DNA of 64,000 bases from Paraburkholderia sp041321145 (GTDB lineage: Bacteria; Pseudomonadota; Gammaproteobacteria; Burkholderiales; Burkholderiaceae): assembly GCF_041321145.1 (NCBI RefSeq), contig NZ_JBGGWA010000004.1, positions 186,001 through 250,000 of the forward strand. The letters are read 5' to 3'. Position 1 is the stretch's first letter, and every line of letters begins with the position of its first letter. Both the position numbers and the translations under genes were made by a program. This document shows, in pieces, positions 53,065 to 61,600 of the stretch. A model generated the notes under the pieces. It made no database searches and had not been told where the DNA came from. It saw nothing but the letters and a program-made list of their open reading frames with translations.

Positions 53065-53880
53065 ATGACCTATTTGCAGGAAGCGAGCCGGAACGCTATC
53101 ACCGTGCCGAAACTGCAGGCGATGCGCGACGCCGGCGAAAAGATCGCCATGCTCACCTGTTACGACGCGAGCTTCGCCGCGCTGCTGGATCGCGCGGGCG
53201 TCGACGTGCTGTTGATCGGCGACTCGCTCGGCAACGTGCTGCAAGGCCAGCCGACCACGCTGCCGGTGTCGCTGGCCGATATCGCGTATCACACCCGCAG
53301 CGTCGCGCGGACGCGGCCTTCGGCGCTGGTGGTGGCGGACTTGCCGTTCGGCACCTACGGTACGCCGGAAGACGCCTTCAGGAGTTCGGTGGAACTGATG
53401 CGCGCCGGTGCGCAGATGGTGAAGCTCGAAGGTGGTGAATGGCTGGCTGACACGGTGCGCTTTCTGGTCGAGCGGTCGATTCCGGTGTGCGCGCACGTCG
53501 GCCTCACGCCGCAATCCGTGCATGCGTTTGGCGGCTTCAAGGTGCAAGGCAAGTCCGAAGCAGGCGCGACCCAGGTGCTGCGCGACTCGCTCGCCGTACA
53601 GAATGCGGGCGCCCAACTGATCGTGATCGAAGCAATTCCGACGCTGCTCGGCAGTGAAGTGACGAAGCAATTGCGGATTCCGACGATCGGTATTGGCGCG
53701 GGCCTGGACTGCTCGGGTCAGGTACTGGTGCTGCACGACATGCTGGGGATTTTCCCCGGCAAACGGCCGCGCTTCGTGAAGGATTTCATGCAGGGACAGC
53801 CCAGCATTCAGGCTGCGGTTGAAGCGTATGTGCGTGCGGTGAAGGACGGCTCGTTCCCTGGGCCTGAGCATACGTTCTGA
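53065..53880 (+). CDS. panB: 3-methyl-2-oxobutanoate hydroxymethyltransferase
   Basis: 271 residues. It makes ketopantoate from 2-oxoisovalerate and methylene-THF, the first step to pantothenate and CoA. MLTCYDASFAALLDRAGVDVLLIGDSLG, with the metal-binding Asp, and HVGLTPQSVHAFGGFKVQG are diagnostic. panC is not in this window. Confidence 0.97.
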   Translation: MTYLQEASRNAITVPKLQAMRDAGEKIAMLTCYDASFAALLDRAGVDVLLIGDSLGNVLQGQPTTLPVSLADIAYHTRSVARTRPSALVVADLPFGTYGTPEDAFRSSVELMRAGAQMVKLEGGEWLADTVRFLVERSIPVCAHVGLTPQSVHAFGGFKVQGKSEAGATQVLRDSLAVQNAGAQLIVIEAIPTLLGSEVTKQLRIPTIGIGAGLDCSGQVLVLHDMLGIFPGKRPRFVKDFMQGQPSIQAAVEAYVRAVKDGSFPGPEHTF

Positions 53881-53902
53881 GCACCCTGTCTGATGGCGGA
53901 CC

Positions 53903-53932
53903 GCGTGGCATGCGGGAATCCACATGCCACGC
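53903..53932. terminator. Hairpin between convergent panB and pabBC
   Basis: Perfect 10-bp stem GCGTGGCATG / CATGCCACGC, 10-nt loop, 22 nt after panB. No T-run follows, so function as terminator is tentative. Confidence 0.5.
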
Positions 53933-54032
53933 ACGCCTGACGGAATGGATTGCTCGCGTACGGCACGTTTGCCACTGTTAGCCGCCGCGGGAGCACGTGC
54001 CGCTCAAAACCGGCGGCGTGAAGCTTTCGGCT

Positions 54033-56048
54033 TCAGTCCACCACCCGTGCGTGTACCGCGCCTCGCAGTGCATTGCACACCAGCAGCGCTTCGGCGTTGC
54101 GCACGTCGACTCGGGTCAACACGCGCTCAGCAGCATGAAAGTCGGTGTCCTCGAGAAGCACACCCCGCATGATCCCGGGCAGCACGCCCGACGCTAGCGG
54201 CGGCGTCCACCACTGCCCCGCCAGCTTCACAAACACATTCGACCGGCCACCTTCGGTCAACTCGCCTCGCTCGTTGAAGAACAGCATGTCGAACGCGCCC
54301 TTCGCTTCCGCTTCGCGCCAGCCGCGATCGTATTCGGCGCGGCGCGTGGTTTTGTGGCGCAGCAGCGGATCGTTGGCTTCGGTTGCGGGGAAGTCGTGGT
54401 CTGGCCCGAGCAGCACGCCGACGGTCGAATCGGCTAGCGGCGTCAGCACTGCGGAGGTTATCTGTGCCGTGCCGTTTTTGCTCAGCGCGAGGCGCATGCG
54501 GTGCGGGGTTTGCGCCGGCAGCAGCTCACATTTTTCTGCGATTTGCGCGCGGATTCCGTTTTCGTCATCGAGTTTGAAACCCAGCGTCGCGGCGCTCGCC
54601 GAGAGTCGCGCGAGATGGCGCGACAGATATCGCACGCCGTCTTCCCGCGTCGCGCGCATCGTTTCGAAGAGATCGAAACCCGGCTCGGCACCGGTCAGAA
54701 AGCTGGCCTTCAATTGGCACTCCGCATATTCGTCGGCGGCGACACTGTCGAGTACGATGCCCGCGCCGACGCCCATCTTGCCGTGCAGTTCGCCGGGCTG
54801 TTCGGCCGGGCTTAAGGTCAAGGTGCGGATTGCGACGGACAGGCAGAAGTCGCCGCAAGCGTTTTCGCTTTCGCTTTCGCTTGCAGTGGCTGACGACGTG
54901 GCGGCTGAAGCAGCGGCAGCGGCAGCGGCAGCGGCGGTAACACCAGCGGCCCCCGCGGCAGTGTTGTTCTTCGTACTGGCGCCGGCACTGGCGGCGACTT
55001 CAGCAGCGACCGCCGGCGCATCGAGCCAGCCGATCGCGCCGGTGTAAAGACCACGCGGCGTGCTTTCGAGCGCGTCGATCAATTGCATCGTGCGATGCTT
55101 CGGTGCCCCGGTGATCGAGCCGCACGGGAACAGCGCGCGCAGGATGCCGGCGAAAGTCGTGCCGGCGCGCAACGTCGCATGCACCGTCGACGTCATCTGC
55201 CAAACCGACGCATACGGTTCGACCGAAAACAGCGCCGGCACACTGACCGAGCCCGTCTGCGCGACGCGCGACAAATCGTTGCGCAACAGATCGACGATCA
55301 TCACGTTTTCGGCGCGGTTCTTCGGATCGTTCGCGAGGAACTCGGCAGCATGCCGATCGGCCACGGGATCTGCTGAACGCGGCGCCGTGCCTTTCATCGG
55401 CCGGGCGCGCAACATGGCGCCTTCTTTCTCGATGAACAACTCCGGCGAGCACGACAGCACCCAGTTGCCGCCCGGCAACGCGATCAGCGCACCATATGGA
55501 ACCGGCTGACGGGCCCTCAGGCGCCGATAGAGCGCGGTTGGCGAGCCGAATACATCGAAATCAAGCCGATACGTGTAGTTGACCTGATAAGAATCACCCG
55601 CACGCAGGGCGGCATGAATCGCATCGATCGCTTCGTTGAATTGCTTTGGATCGACGCTCGCGCGCACGTTCGCCGTACCCGCCACCGACGCCTCGGCCGC
55701 GCCGCCGTCGCGCTTCATGAGCCACGCGTCGACCTCGTCGCGCGACAGCTTCTCGCAACGTTCGAACAATAAAAAACGCAGCATGGCATCGCCAGGCTGC
55801 GTTTTCAAAGACCGATGGGAATCTTTGTCGAGAAGATTCCGGCCAAACTCATAGTCGGCGAGCACGACAGCATGCAAACCACGCCGTGCGTCCGCCGTCA
55901 CGGTCTCGCACACGACTTCGAGTTGCGCGGCGTCCGCACAAACCCGTTCGTGCACAAAACCCGTGTACAGACGGCTCGAACGGCGCGCCGCCGTCGCGTC
56001 GCAATCGTCGAGCAACGCGAAAACAGCGCCGCGCTCATCTGCCGTCAT
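54033..56048 (-). CDS. pabB: Fused aminodeoxychorismate synthase component I / aminodeoxychorismate lyase
   Basis: 671 residues. The N-terminal ~365 residues are the chorismate-binding PabB domain (SYQVNYTYRL, PYGALIALPGGNWVLSCSPELFIE, GSITGAPKHRTMQLIDALE). The C-terminal ~200 residues are a PabC-like class IV PLP lyase (FDLFETMRATREDG, LFFNERGELTEGGRSNVFVK). Together they convert chorismate to p-aminobenzoate for folate, with glutamine amidotransferase PabA supplying ammonia. A roughly 45-residue Ala/Ser/Glu-rich low-complexity segment (near 370-410) interrupts the end of the PabB domain. Start ATG 56048. Confidence 0.92.
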   Translation of the reverse strand: MTADERGAVFALLDDCDATAARRSSRLYTGFVHERVCADAAQLEVVCETVTADARRGLHAVVLADYEFGRNLLDKDSHRSLKTQPGDAMLRFLLFERCEKLSRDEVDAWLMKRDGGAAEASVAGTANVRASVDPKQFNEAIDAIHAALRAGDSYQVNYTYRLDFDVFGSPTALYRRLRARQPVPYGALIALPGGNWVLSCSPELFIEKEGAMLRARPMKGTAPRSADPVADRHAAEFLANDPKNRAENVMIVDLLRNDLSRVAQTGSVSVPALFSVEPYASVWQMTSTVHATLRAGTTFAGILRALFPCGSITGAPKHRTMQLIDALESTPRGLYTGAIGWLDAPAVAAEVAASAGASTKNNTAAGAAGVTAAAAAAAAASAATSSATASESESENACGDFCLSVAIRTLTLSPAEQPGELHGKMGVGAGIVLDSVAADEYAECQLKASFLTGAEPGFDLFETMRATREDGVRYLSRHLARLSASAATLGFKLDDENGIRAQIAEKCELLPAQTPHRMRLALSKNGTAQITSAVLTPLADSTVGVLLGPDHDFPATEANDPLLRHKTTRRAEYDRGWREAEAKGAFDMLFFNERGELTEGGRSNVFVKLAGQWWTPPLASGVLPGIMRGVLLEDTDFHAAERVLTRVDVRNAEALLVCNALRGAVHARVVD

Positions 56049-56073
56049 GCTGATTGCCAACCTCAAACTGCCA

Positions 56074-57216
56074 TTAATCGAAGAAGCTCTTCACCCGGTC
56101 GAACCAGCTCTTGCTTTGCGGGCTATGCCGCGCACCGCCTTCCACGAGTGCCTTCTCGAACTGCTGAAGCAGTTCGCGCTGCGGCTCGGTGAGCTTGACC
56201 GGTGTTTCGACTTGCACGTGCACATACAGATCGCCGGCAATACTCGAACGCAGCCCCTTGATGCCCTTGCCACGCAGACGGAACGTCTTGCCCGACTGCG
56301 TGCCTTCCGGCACCGTGAAGCTGGCGCGCCCCGCGAGGGTCGGCACTTCGATTTCACCGCCGAGCGCCGCCGTGGTGAACGGAATCGGCATCTGGCAATG
56401 CAGGTCGTCGCCGTCGCGTTCGAACACCGAGTGTTGCTTGATGTGAATCTCGACGTACAAGTCGCCCGACGGACCACCGTTGATGCCCGGTTCGCCGTTA
56501 CCGGCCGAGCGGATGCGCATGCCGTCGTCGATACCTGCCGGAATTTTCACTTCCAGCGTCTTGGTTTCCTTCACCTTGCCCGCGCCGTGGCAGTGGCCGC
56601 ACGGATCAGGGATATAGGTGCCGGTGCCGTGACATTTCGGGCAAGTCTGCTGGATGCTGAAGAAACCCTGCGACATCCGCACCTGACCCGAACCGCTACA
56701 GGTCGGGCAGGTTTCCGGTTTGGTACCGGGCTTCGCGCCCGAACCATGACAGATTTCGCACGACACCCAGCTCGGCACGCGAATTTGCGTGTCGTAGCCG
56801 TGTGCGGCCTGTTCCAGCGTGATTTCCATGCTGTAGCGCAGATCGGCGCCGCGATACACCTGCGGGCCTGCGCGGCCGCCGCCGCCGCGTGCGGCGCCCC
56901 CGGCCGCCTGGCCGAAGATGTCGCCGAAAATATCGCCGAACGCATCGGCAAAACCGCCGAAACCTTGCGCACCGGCTCCGCCCATGTTCGGATCGACGCC
57001 GGCGTGGCCGTACTGATCGTACGCGGCACGCTTTTGCGAGTCCGAGAGCATTTCATAGGCTTCCTTCACCTCTTTGAAATGCCCTTCCGCATCCTTGTTG
57101 CCCGGGTTGCGGTCAGGGTGGTGTTTCATCGCAAGTTTGCGATAAGCCTTCTTGATTTCCTCGTCGCTCGCGTTCTTTGCGACGCCCAGGCACTCGTAGT
57201 AATCCCGTTTCGCCAT
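56074..57216 (-). CDS. dnaJ: Chaperone DnaJ
   Basis: 380 residues: J-domain with HPD (KHHPDRNPGN), a G/F region, and four zinc-finger CxxCxGxG repeats (CEICHGSG, CPTCSGSG, CPKCHGTG, CGHCHGAG), then C-terminal substrate-binding domains. It delivers substrates to DnaK and stimulates ATP hydrolysis. It lies downstream of dnaK on the same strand. Confidence 0.97.
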   Translation of the reverse strand: MAKRDYYECLGVAKNASDEEIKKAYRKLAMKHHPDRNPGNKDAEGHFKEVKEAYEMLSDSQKRAAYDQYGHAGVDPNMGGAGAQGFGGFADAFGDIFGDIFGQAAGGAARGGGGRAGPQVYRGADLRYSMEITLEQAAHGYDTQIRVPSWVSCEICHGSGAKPGTKPETCPTCSGSGQVRMSQGFFSIQQTCPKCHGTGTYIPDPCGHCHGAGKVKETKTLEVKIPAGIDDGMRIRSAGNGEPGINGGPSGDLYVEIHIKQHSVFERDGDDLHCQMPIPFTTAALGGEIEVPTLAGRASFTVPEGTQSGKTFRLRGKGIKGLRSSIAGDLYVHVQVETPVKLTEPQRELLQQFEKALVEGGARHSPQSKSWFDRVKSFFD

Positions 57217-57434
57217 ATCGGTTCAACGCCACTCGCGTAATGGGGCGCGGTGGCTCCTCTTGAATGCTGGAGTCTTGCGACTCGTCCGGCCGCTGTTTCC
57301 CGCCGCATTTACGCGACTCGAAACCACGCCCTCCATAAAACAAATGTGCCCGGAGAGCCCCAAAAGGCTCACCAGGCGCGATAACCGCTTGCAGGTTCAT
57401 GCACCCGGACGGGCGCAAACCGTTGTGCAGCCGG

Positions 57435-57458
57435 GCCGCACACATCGCTGTGTGCGGC
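57435..57458 (-). other. Hairpin between dnaK and dnaJ
   Basis: Perfect 9-bp stem GCCGCACAC / GTGTGCGGC, 6-nt loop, 25 nt after the dnaK stop, without a T-run. It may protect dnaK mRNA or lower dnaJ readthrough. The rest of the 267-nt gap has no gene. Confidence 0.5.
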
Positions 57459-57483
57459 TCTACGGTCAAAATGCGACCTGGCT

Positions 57484-59439
57484 TTAGTCTTTCTTCACTT
57501 CCTTGAACTCGGCGTCGACCACGTCGTCCTGCTGCTGGTGGCTCGCGCCACCTGCCGATGCGCCCGCACCTGCCGCACCCGCTGCCGCTGCTTCGGCACC
57601 TTGTGCCGCCTGCATGTCGGCGTACATCTTCTCGCCCATCTTCTGCGAGGCGGTCGCCACCACTTCGATCTTGGCTTCGATCGCAGCCTTGTCGCTCGAA
57701 CCGCTCTTCAGCGTTTCCTCGAGGTCCTTCAGCGCGGTTTCGATCGCTTCCTTCTCAGCGGCGTCCAGCTTGTCGCCGTATTCGGTCAGCGCCTTCTTCG
57801 TGCTGTGGACCAGCGCGTCGCCCTGGTTACGGGCATCGGCCAACTCACGCAGCTTGTGATCTTCTTCCGCGTTCGCTTCGGCGTCCTTCACCATCTTTTC
57901 GATTTCGGCCTCGGACAGACCCGAGTTCGCCTTGATCGTGATGCGGTTTTCCTTGCCGGTCGCCTTGTCTTTCGCGCCGACGTGGAGAATACCGTTCGCG
58001 TCGATGTCGAAGCTCACTTCGATCTGCGGCGTGCCGCGCGGTGCCGGCGGAATGCCTTCGAGGTTGAATTCGCCCAGCAGCTTGTTGCCCGCTGCCATTT
58101 CGCGTTCGCCCTGGAACACCTTGATCGTCACGGCGCCCTGATTGTCGTCAGCCGTCGAGTAGACCTGTGCGTGCTTGGTCGGGATCGTGGTGTTCTTGTT
58201 GATCATCTTCGTCATCACGCCGCCGAGCGTTTCGATGCCGAGCGACAGCGGGGTCACGTCGAGCAGCAGAACGTCTTTGCGGTCGCCCGACAGAACCTGA
58301 CCTTGAATCGCGGCGCCAACGGCCACGGCTTCGTCCGGGTTCACGTCACGGCGCGGTTCCTTGCCGAAGAATTCCTTGACCTTGTCCTGCACCTTCGGCA
58401 TACGCGTCATACCGCCGACGAGGATCACGTCGTCAATTTCGCCGACCTTCACGCCTGCGTCCTTGATCGCGATGCGGCACGGCTCGATCGTGCGTTCGAT
58501 CAGCTCTTCAACCAGCGCTTCCAGCTTGGCGCGCGTGATTTTCAGGTTCAAGTGCTTCGGACCCGACGCGTCGGCCGTGATGTACGGCAGGTTGATTTCA
58601 GTCTGCTGGCTCGACGACAACTCGATCTTCGCCTTTTCAGCCGATTCCTTCAGGCGCTGCAGCGCGAGCACGTCTTTCGACAGGTCGACGCCTTGTTCCT
58701 TCTTGAACTCGCCGATGATGTAATCGATGATGCGTTGGTCGAAGTCTTCACCGCCGAGGAACGTGTCGCCGTTCGTGGACAGCACTTCGAACTGCATTTC
58801 ACCGTCAACGTCAGCGATTTCGATGATCGACACGTCGAACGTACCGCCGCCCAGGTCATACACCGCGATCTTGCGGTCGCCCTTTTCGGCCTTGTCCAGA
58901 CCGAATGCCAACGCGGCTGCGGTCGGTTCGTTGATGATCCGCTTCACTTCCAGACCGGCGATGCGGCCTGCGTCTTTGGTAGCCTGACGCTGGCTGTCGT
59001 TGAAGTACGCCGGAACCGTGATCACAGCTTCCGTGACCGGCTCGCCGAGGTAGTCTTCAGCGGTTTTCTTCATCTTGCGCAGCACTTCCGCCGAGATTTG
59101 CGGCGGTGCCAGCTTGTCGTCGCGCACCTGGACCCATGCGTCGCCGTTGTCGGCCTTCATGATCTTGTACGGCATCAGACCAATGTCTTTCTGCACTTCT
59201 TTTTCTTCGAAGCGGCGGCCGATCAGGCGCTTGACGGCGTACAGCGTGTTACGCGGATTCGTGACCGACTGACGCTTAGCCGGCGCGCCGACGAGAATCT
59301 CGCCGTCTTCCATGTAAGCGATGATCGACGGCGTGGTGCGCGCACCTTCCGAGTTCTCGATCACTTTGACCGAGTTGCCTTCCATGATCGCCACGCACGA
59401 GTTGGTCGTGCCGAGGTCGATGCCGATGATTTTGCCCAT
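57484..59439 (-). CDS. dnaK: Chaperone DnaK (Hsp70)
   Basis: 651 residues. MGKIIGIDLGTTNSCVAIMEG at the start, AVYDLGGGTFDVSI and the C-terminal acidic EFKEVKKD identify DnaK. Upstream (59565-59540, minus) there is CTTGAAAA, a fair sigma-32 -35 box, but no clear CCCCAT -10 box at the right distance. Codons preceding ATG 59439 are not part of the protein. Confidence 0.98.
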   Translation of the reverse strand: MGKIIGIDLGTTNSCVAIMEGNSVKVIENSEGARTTPSIIAYMEDGEILVGAPAKRQSVTNPRNTLYAVKRLIGRRFEEKEVQKDIGLMPYKIMKADNGDAWVQVRDDKLAPPQISAEVLRKMKKTAEDYLGEPVTEAVITVPAYFNDSQRQATKDAGRIAGLEVKRIINEPTAAALAFGLDKAEKGDRKIAVYDLGGGTFDVSIIEIADVDGEMQFEVLSTNGDTFLGGEDFDQRIIDYIIGEFKKEQGVDLSKDVLALQRLKESAEKAKIELSSSQQTEINLPYITADASGPKHLNLKITRAKLEALVEELIERTIEPCRIAIKDAGVKVGEIDDVILVGGMTRMPKVQDKVKEFFGKEPRRDVNPDEAVAVGAAIQGQVLSGDRKDVLLLDVTPLSLGIETLGGVMTKMINKNTTIPTKHAQVYSTADDNQGAVTIKVFQGEREMAAGNKLLGEFNLEGIPPAPRGTPQIEVSFDIDANGILHVGAKDKATGKENRITIKANSGLSEAEIEKMVKDAEANAEEDHKLRELADARNQGDALVHSTKKALTEYGDKLDAAEKEAIETALKDLEETLKSGSSDKAAIEAKIEVVATASQKMGEKMYADMQAAQGAEAAAAGAAGAGASAGGASHQQQDDVVDAEFKEVKKD

Positions 59440-59592
59440 TTTCACTAATCTCCTGACTTTGATCGCTGCGGGAATCGCCTGATTTGCCCATCTGGCGGTA
59501 AGGCGACCCGCTCTCAATTCATACCTGCACTCAACATAAGTGCATCCGCATCGTTTTCAAGACCTCTTTTACGATGCGGTCTTTAATTTTTT

Positions 59593-60030
59593 TCAATCAG
59601 CCGAACTTTTGCCGCTTTTTTCGTCAGATGGCGCACTGCCGCCTGCATTGGCCGGCCGGATTTTTTCCCGGGCAGCCGCGACTGCCGCCTCGAACTGCCC
59701 AAGGCCGTGCCAGCCGGTTGCCCGGCCGAGCCGCTTGCCGCGGTAAAAGAAGAACCAGGTGGGCACGCCGTGAAGCATGAAGCGCCGGCCTAGTTCGCGA
59801 TGCTCGCATACGTTGCTGTGAAACCAGCGGAGGCCGAGCGCGCGAATTGCGTCCGGCTGCGCCAGCATCGCCTTCTTGGCAATCTCGCAGTTGAAGCAGT
59901 CGAGACCCCAGAAAAACACCACGGCCAGATCATCCCCGGCTTCGGCAAGCGCGGCGTCGAACGACTCGGCGCTAAGCGCCTGCATGTCGAAAACGGCGAA
60001 CGCGGTGGCGTCGACGTGAATGTTGGCCAT
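59593..60030 (-). CDS. Thioredoxin-family protein
   Basis: 145 residues with a thioredoxin fold: FFWGLDCFNCEIAKKAM contains CFNC at the active-site position (CxxC), and GVPTWFFFYRGKRLGRATG carries the cis-proline. The CFNC pair and Phe/Leu context differ from classical CGPC, suggesting a specialised disulfide role. It lies between grpE and dnaK, the conserved Burkholderia arrangement, so it may be heat-shock regulated. Confidence 0.88.
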   Translation of the reverse strand: MANIHVDATAFAVFDMQALSAESFDAALAEAGDDLAVVFFWGLDCFNCEIAKKAMLAQPDAIRALGLRWFHSNVCEHRELGRRFMLHGVPTWFFFYRGKRLGRATGWHGLGQFEAAVAAAREKIRPANAGGSAPSDEKSGKSSAD

Positions 60031-60087
60031 GATGGCGCCGGTCAAGCGGAACGGCTGATAATCGGCTTGTAACGCGGCCTGCGAGGC

Positions 60088-60672
60088 TTACTTAGGCGCC
60101 GCGACGGTCACAAGGGCCGGACGCAGCACCCGGTCGGCGATCACGAAGCCTTTTTGCAGCACGGCGACGACGGTGTTCGGCTCCTGCTCGGCCGGCACCA
60201 TCGAAATAGCCTGGTGACGATGCGGGTCGAACTTCTCGCCGACCGGATTCAGGGCGACGACGCGGCCCTTCTCCAGCGCACCCGTGAGCTGGCGCAGCGT
60301 GAGTTCGACGCCTTCACGAACTTTCTGCAGATCGTCGGACGAGTGGGTAACCGCTGCTTCGAGGCTATCGATCACAGGCAGCAGATGCTCGGCGAAGCTT
60401 TCGATCGCGAACTTGTGAGCCTTGGCGACATCTTCCTGGGCGCGGCGGCGTACGTTTTCAGTCTCTGCCTTCGCCCGCAGGAAGCTTTCCTGCAGCTCGG
60501 CGATCTTCGCCTCGGCTTCGGCCAATGCGGCTTCCGCGCCGGCTACCGGCGAGTCGGTGGCGGCGTTTGCGGCCACGTCCTGCTGGGGTGCTGTGGCCTC
60601 GGCGGCCTGGTGCGCGGTGTCGTCCGCGGGCGTGGGATTCTGGCTCGTCGGGTTCTCTTGCGTGTTTTCCAT
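60088..60672 (-). CDS. grpE: Nucleotide exchange factor GrpE
   Basis: 194 residues: a disordered Ala/Gln/Glu/Asp-rich N-terminus (about 1-45), a long coiled coil, and the C-terminal beta domain (NPVGEKFDPHRHQAISMV, VVAVLQKGF, RVLRPALVTVA). It speeds ADP release from DnaK. A sigma-32-type promoter lies about 120 nt upstream (60794-60821). Confidence 0.97.
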   Translation of the reverse strand: MENTQENPTSQNPTPADDTAHQAAEATAPQQDVAANAATDSPVAGAEAALAEAEAKIAELQESFLRAKAETENVRRRAQEDVAKAHKFAIESFAEHLLPVIDSLEAAVTHSSDDLQKVREGVELTLRQLTGALEKGRVVALNPVGEKFDPHRHQAISMVPAEQEPNTVVAVLQKGFVIADRVLRPALVTVAAPK

Positions 60673-61051
60673 GTCGCTGAAAGTCGTTAAAAAGGTAAAA
60701 GCCAACGGTGGCGGCGGTATGCAAAGCAAGCGCGATTTGTGCGTTGCAAAATTGCGACAGATAACTTCGTGCGTTACCGCGTATCGAGACGGCAGATGGG
60801 GCCGGAAAGACCCAATTCAAGCGCCTCTGCGGAACTTTTCGCACCTCGGATGTGCGGCAGAAATGCGCGGTTACAACCATTATCGAGTCGCAATCAGATT
60901 GAGATTGAGTGCGATCAACAAGTGGCCTATGCTCCACTAAAGCATCGGAAAAGACACGTTAACCCTAATCTGACGTAAGCCTTTCCGACATTGTGCAATT
61001 CCACCCGATTAGCCCGTTTCCGTCCTGCAGCATCTTCCCAAGGGGGCCACC
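60673..61051. other. Intergenic region upstream of grpE
   Basis: About 380 bp containing the grpE heat-shock promoter and the leader of the small plus-strand gene at 61052. No other gene or structure was recognised. Confidence 0.55.
60794..60821 (-). promoter_or_regulatory. Sigma-32 heat-shock promoter of grpE
   Basis: On the minus strand CTTGAA (60821-60816) is followed after 14 bp by CCCCATCT (60801-60794). This matches the RpoH consensus CTTGAA-N13-15-CCCCATnT almost exactly. Confidence 0.85.
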
Positions 61052-61213
61052 GTGAAACTGACCTTTGCAATATCGGTGGTCGCATTGGTACTGATCGCGG
61101 GCACCACGACCATCTGCCTGTCCGGGGCCGTCAACGACCACACCACCGAGTACGGCGGTGTGCACGCCACGATGGAACAGCTGTTCAATCCCCACCTGAA
61201 AGTTTGTCGATAG
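61052..61213 (+). CDS. Small membrane or secreted protein (53 aa)
   Basis: GTG 61052 has a strong ribosome binding site (AAGGGGG, seven bases upstream). The peptide begins MKLTFAISVVALVLIAG, a signal-anchor-like hydrophobic helix, then a polar tail (NDHTTEYGGVHATMEQ, then LFNPHLKVCR). The stop overlaps the end of the converging hslR gene by 29 nt. No family recognised. Confidence 0.6.
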   Translation: MKLTFAISVVALVLIAGTTTICLSGAVNDHTTEYGGVHATMEQLFNPHLKVCR

Positions 61214-61592
61214 TGCGCCGGTCACGCTTGGTCGGCCTGCCGTGCAAAGCGGCGGCCGGTTCGCGATAGGTCTTGCGCCGCTCCTGCTCGACCTGCCGCT
61301 TCACCTTGCTCTCTTCGGTTTCCGCATAAAGCGTCTGCGCCACACTGGCCGGGCCACGCACATCGCACACGCCCAGCACCTCCACCTGCCACACAATCCG
61401 CTCGATCTCGATCTCAACCAGGTCGCCAACCCGCACCTCTTTGGCCGGCTTGACACTAGCGCCGCCGATGCGCACATGGCCTTTGTCGACCGCATCCGCC
61501 GCGAGTGAGCGCGTCTTGAAGAAGCGCGCCGCCCAAAGCCATTTGTCGATGCGTAGCTTCGCGCCCGGTTCGGTTGAAATTCTGTAGTTCAT
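61185..61592 (-). CDS. hslR: S4-domain RNA-binding protein Hsp15
   Basis: 135 residues. The S4 domain (LRIDKWLWAARFFKTRSLAADAVDKGHVRIGG) and basic tail (RRKTYREPAAALHGRPTKRDRRTID) match Hsp15, which rescues 50S subunits carrying stalled peptidyl-tRNA after heat shock. ATG 61592 lies 8 nt after hemH. Its link to a heat-shock block agrees with its role. Confidence 0.94.
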   Translation of the reverse strand: MNYRISTEPGAKLRIDKWLWAARFFKTRSLAADAVDKGHVRIGGASVKPAKEVRVGDLVEIEIERIVWQVEVLGVCDVRGPASVAQTLYAETEESKVKRQVEQERRKTYREPAAALHGRPTKRDRRTIDKLSGGD

Positions 61593-61600
61593 GAGCCTGC

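Noticed and set aside
57217..57483. Coding sequence between dnaK and dnaJ (118-codon minus-strand frame)
   Set aside because: It overlaps the dnaJ start in another frame, lacks a ribosome binding site and has no recognisable features.
57538..59448. Long plus-strand open frame opposite dnaK
   Set aside because: Antisense shadow of dnaK with His/Arg/Leu-rich composition and no recognisable domain.
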